Source: Streptomyces changanensis (GTDB taxonomy: Bacteria > Actinomycetota > Actinomycetes > Streptomycetales > Streptomycetaceae). Taken from it: a stretch of 64,000 nt of DNA. A program made the position numbers and the translations under genes. The DNA is taken from assembly GCF_024600715.1 (NCBI RefSeq), contig NZ_CP102332.1, forward strand, positions 4,526,001 to 4,590,000. Reading direction: 5' to 3'. The first letter of the stretch is position 1. Every line of letters starts with the position of its first letter. Under the pieces are notes generated by a model that ran no database searches, had not been told where the DNA came from, and worked only from the letters and a program-made list of their open reading frames with translations. Shown here in pieces: positions 63,001-64,000 of this stretch.

Positions 63001-64000
63001 AAGCCGTACGCCGTCCTCCACCAGGCTGTAGTTCGGCAGCAGCCCCCACTCGACGAGGAACGCCTGCGCTCCCGCCTGCGCGAAATCCTGGAGCTGCCTG
63101 GCGACGGCCATCGCCTCTCGGGCGAGGTTCCGCTTCTCCCGGGCCTCGTCCTCCACGTTCTCGTGGAGTGCCTCCGCCGCCTCGTTGATCAGGGCGCGGC
63201 GGTCCACGAGCTCGGCGCGCTCGGCCTCCCACGCCTCCTCGGCGTCCCGCAGCGCCTCGGCCAGCTTCCCCGCGGCATAGCGGTGCAGTGACGTCCGAGC
63301 GTCCTTGGAGACTCCTGAGTCAGGCACCCCTTCGATCTCGGGGAACAGCTTCAGGAAGTCGTCGACCAGGTCACGCCGCCCGGTCACGGCCTGTGAGAAT
63401 CGCCGCAGCCAGCCGACGCGCCCGAACAGGGCCGTCACCCGGTCGGGCAGCGGGGTGACCCCCTCCAGCCGGCCGCGCGCGGCACGGTCGATGAGGTGGG
63501 CGACGTACTGACGCCGCAGCAGCTCGCCCGCCGAAAGGAAGCAGCCGGGCGGCAGGATCCGCCCCGCGATCAGCTGCCGCGGCTCGGACAGGTGGTAGAG
63601 GGCGCGGGGGCTGGTGTCGGCGAGCGACACCATGAGCGCGTTGCCCGTGGAGCGGCCCGCTCGGCCGACCCGCTGGACGTATCCGGCGGTGCTCGGCGGC
63701 AGCGACGCCAGCACGACGGCCTCCAGCTGGCCGATGTCGATGCCGAGTTCCAGGGTGGGCGTACAGGAGAGCACGTTGGGATCGGTGTGCCGGACGCCCT
63801 GCCGGAAGCCCTTCTCGACCTCCTCGCGCTCCTTTCGGCCGAGCACACCGGTGTGCTCGGCGGCGACCACGCTGTACGGCCCCGCCTCCCGGTACAGCCG
63901 CCGGTAGTAGTCCAGCCGGTAGTCCCGCCCGGCCCGGCCGGGAGCGTCCTTGGAGGGCACCGCCAGCTGACCCGCGCAGCCCTTGAGCGGACAGGGCAGG
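60061..64000 (-). CDS. Large DEAD/DEAH helicase with DUF1998 and nuclease-like C-terminus (5' end outside window)
   Basis: An open frame that runs off the right edge; 1312 C-terminal residues are visible. The visible part starts with a Cys-containing segment (CPLKGCAGQLAVPSK), then the second RecA-like helicase domain with VLSCTPTLELGIDIG and QRVGRAGRSTGNALM. A long helical region follows. Cys clusters CRECGHVRT/CPRC and CPLCGG come next, then a DUF1998 signature (YDSLPGGTGYLQRLVEG and CPCREGSRRACHLCLLGYA). Near 61,250-61,470 lies a DUF559/Vsr-like stretch (VPDLLLRP, VAVYLDGYRWHAS, VWQITWDDV). The N-terminal DEAD motor lies outside. Related DUF1998 helicases act in DISARM, Druantia and MrfA repair. 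Coupled to the UvrD-like helicase. Confidence 0.88.
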   Translation of the reverse strand, partial: LPCPLKGCAGQLAVPSKDAPGRAGRDYRLDYYRRLYREAGPYSVVAAEHTGVLGRKEREEVEKGFRQGVRHTDPNVLSCTPTLELGIDIGQLEAVVLASLPPSTAGYVQRVGRAGRSTGNALMVSLADTSPRALYHLSEPRQLIAGRILPPGCFLSAGELLRRQYVAHLIDRAARGRLEGVTPLPDRVTALFGRVGWLRRFSQAVTGRRDLVDDFLKLFPEIEGVPDSGVSKDARTSLHRYAAGKLAEALRDAEEAWEAERAELVDRRALINEAAEALHENVEDEAREKRNLAREAMAVARQLQDFAQAGAQAFLVEWGLLPNYSLVEDGVRLEAALTRKEPARRARGAADADSDKAPASQWRTETRTYTRPSESALTELAPGNSYYVLGYHHTIDGFDLGPRPKEDEEDPRSAVVTWRVCRECGHVRTKNAETDKSPCPRCAGPGIGGKAALHHVIVPHKVTSRDKRDDARIIDDHDSRNQRYYSTATAVDIDPAAIKESWRHSGATFGVDHVREAVIRRFNLGPAKLSRRPDTFFAGTEVTITPFVLCPLCGGATDRDPGHAPVQEELSESLAGRPELAHHRPWCPTRRRGRAVQAQDRRVITATEHRTEALRILLPAATLHVPERLASFSAALHLGLALRYGGDPAHIRSTPSTEPDRETGLTRNYLVLYDSLPGGTGYLQRLVEGVGEEFRAVLAAAQEYLRDCPCREGSRRACHLCLLGYAPEREYALLDRREALWMLDDVLGEDGRSRWDVKPVRKDRAGRVEDEEEHRRRFARQAQSDLERRFIDCIDRWLAEPANQADVEHEETPTGRQGKQFTLRRRDGSPIRWESVAQKPLYAQGTVPDLLLRPVAGETTSDGAPPMPVAVYLDGYRWHASAATNRIAGDAAKRARLRADGTLVWQITWDDVMAWEKELRARAGRNAAADGDEAAQALAPALAGPSARAAWPPYDVEGEASPGGRARANWEKQKQDPSEIDRMFAGAIPALLGFLADPDVRRWRGMARLCVGGLLQLAKRDEVVDASPEAAVPWIEAALRGDVRPSVSGRGLRLFPVRDGSGLPLVLIGDARAKPQELSALAVLDDRAQAVAGDSDAHRRRWKAWLSWGNVLQFLDPTGTGRADGLQLARSELDSFDAGLLAATAVRADGLLTALREELPGTGLVVPERDDRDAVPEAVDKAAVRPLPVTSGTPAAPTALERAAWELVLRELSYVGDPAIEALAKALAERGDVPAAEAGWDAAGISRPLELAWPDRRIAVVLDEDAADDRYMAECVAAGWQVRAPGEWDEKQLAALLDDGRQGASGEGGDRR

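Noticed and set aside
57665..64000. Calling the helicase pair DISARM or Druantia
   Set aside because: No methyltransferase, PLD protein or Dru accessory genes are visible, and the UvrD-like partner is not part of the standard sets; the remaining genes lie outside the window.

Overview
The window is a stretch of chromosome from a Streptomyces-like actinomycete. The evidence is very high GC with strong third-position bias, GTG starts with GGAGG-type ribosome-binding sites, many 4-base ATGA/GTGA gene overlaps, and typical lineage markers: an actinobacterial Kgd-type 2-oxoglutarate enzyme, a HAIR operator in front of lon, a conservon, SEDS/class B PBP pairs, bacterial NHEJ genes and a PknG-family kinase. 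From memory the order kgd, two-component pair, lon, FtsW/PBP and Ku resembles the S. coelicolor SCO5281 to SCO5309 region; this was not checked against a database.

Layout. 1-7.4 kb: end of a DUF6104 gene, kgd, a HAMP histidine kinase/OmpR-type regulator pair and a spermidine-synthase-like protein, all leftward. 7.5-13.1 kb: rhomboid-like membrane protein, GNAT acetyltransferase, a small secreted protein, a DUF1877 protein and lon. 13.3-21.6 kb: TrmB/LuxR regulator divergent from a secreted M4 metalloprotease, a NarL/DesK-type two-component pair, MarR and PP2C-like proteins. 21.9-27.6 kb: a complete conservon (CvnA-B-C-D) followed by a StyA-type flavin monooxygenase. 27.7-32.8 kb: NlpC/P60-like protein lacking its catalytic Cys, TetR regulator, and divergent AurF-like and ferritin-like diiron proteins. 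33-38.4 kb: SEDS/class B PBP pair, then a lipoprotein coupled to an orphan sensor kinase. 38.7-44.8 kb: zinc ribbon and HEAT-repeat proteins, then a three-gene NHEJ set (ATP-dependent ligase, LigD-type polymerase, Ku).

44.8-53.7 kb is the most distinctive chromosomal block. A Trypco2-like protein is divergent from a tightly packed run of trypsin-like protease, PknG-like kinase, vWA protein with zinc ribbons, GlnX-like 4-TM sensor and membrane-anchored family-1 solute-binding protein. It looks like an extracellular sensor feeding a cytoplasmic kinase/protease arm. 53.9-56.9 kb holds a MinD/ParA ATPase, a hemerythrin, a small membrane protein that looks frameshifted and an HNH nuclease.

At 56,990-57,035 only the 3' half of a tRNA-Arg(CCG) is present, followed by its own terminator. 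This is the signature of an integration (att) site, so the DNA to its right is probably one end of a genomic island. The island end carries a SWIM zinc-finger remnant and a translationally coupled pair of large helicases. One is a UvrD/PcrA-type helicase with a RelE/ParE-like N-terminus. The other is a DEAD/DEAH helicase with a DUF1998 cysteine cluster and a DUF559/Vsr-like nuclease-like tail, and it runs off the window. The pair resembles phage-defence helicases (DISARM, Druantia) but is not a standard operon of either.

The intergenic DNA also carries several unrelated minisatellite arrays with unit lengths of 15, 18, 19, 24 and 52 bp.
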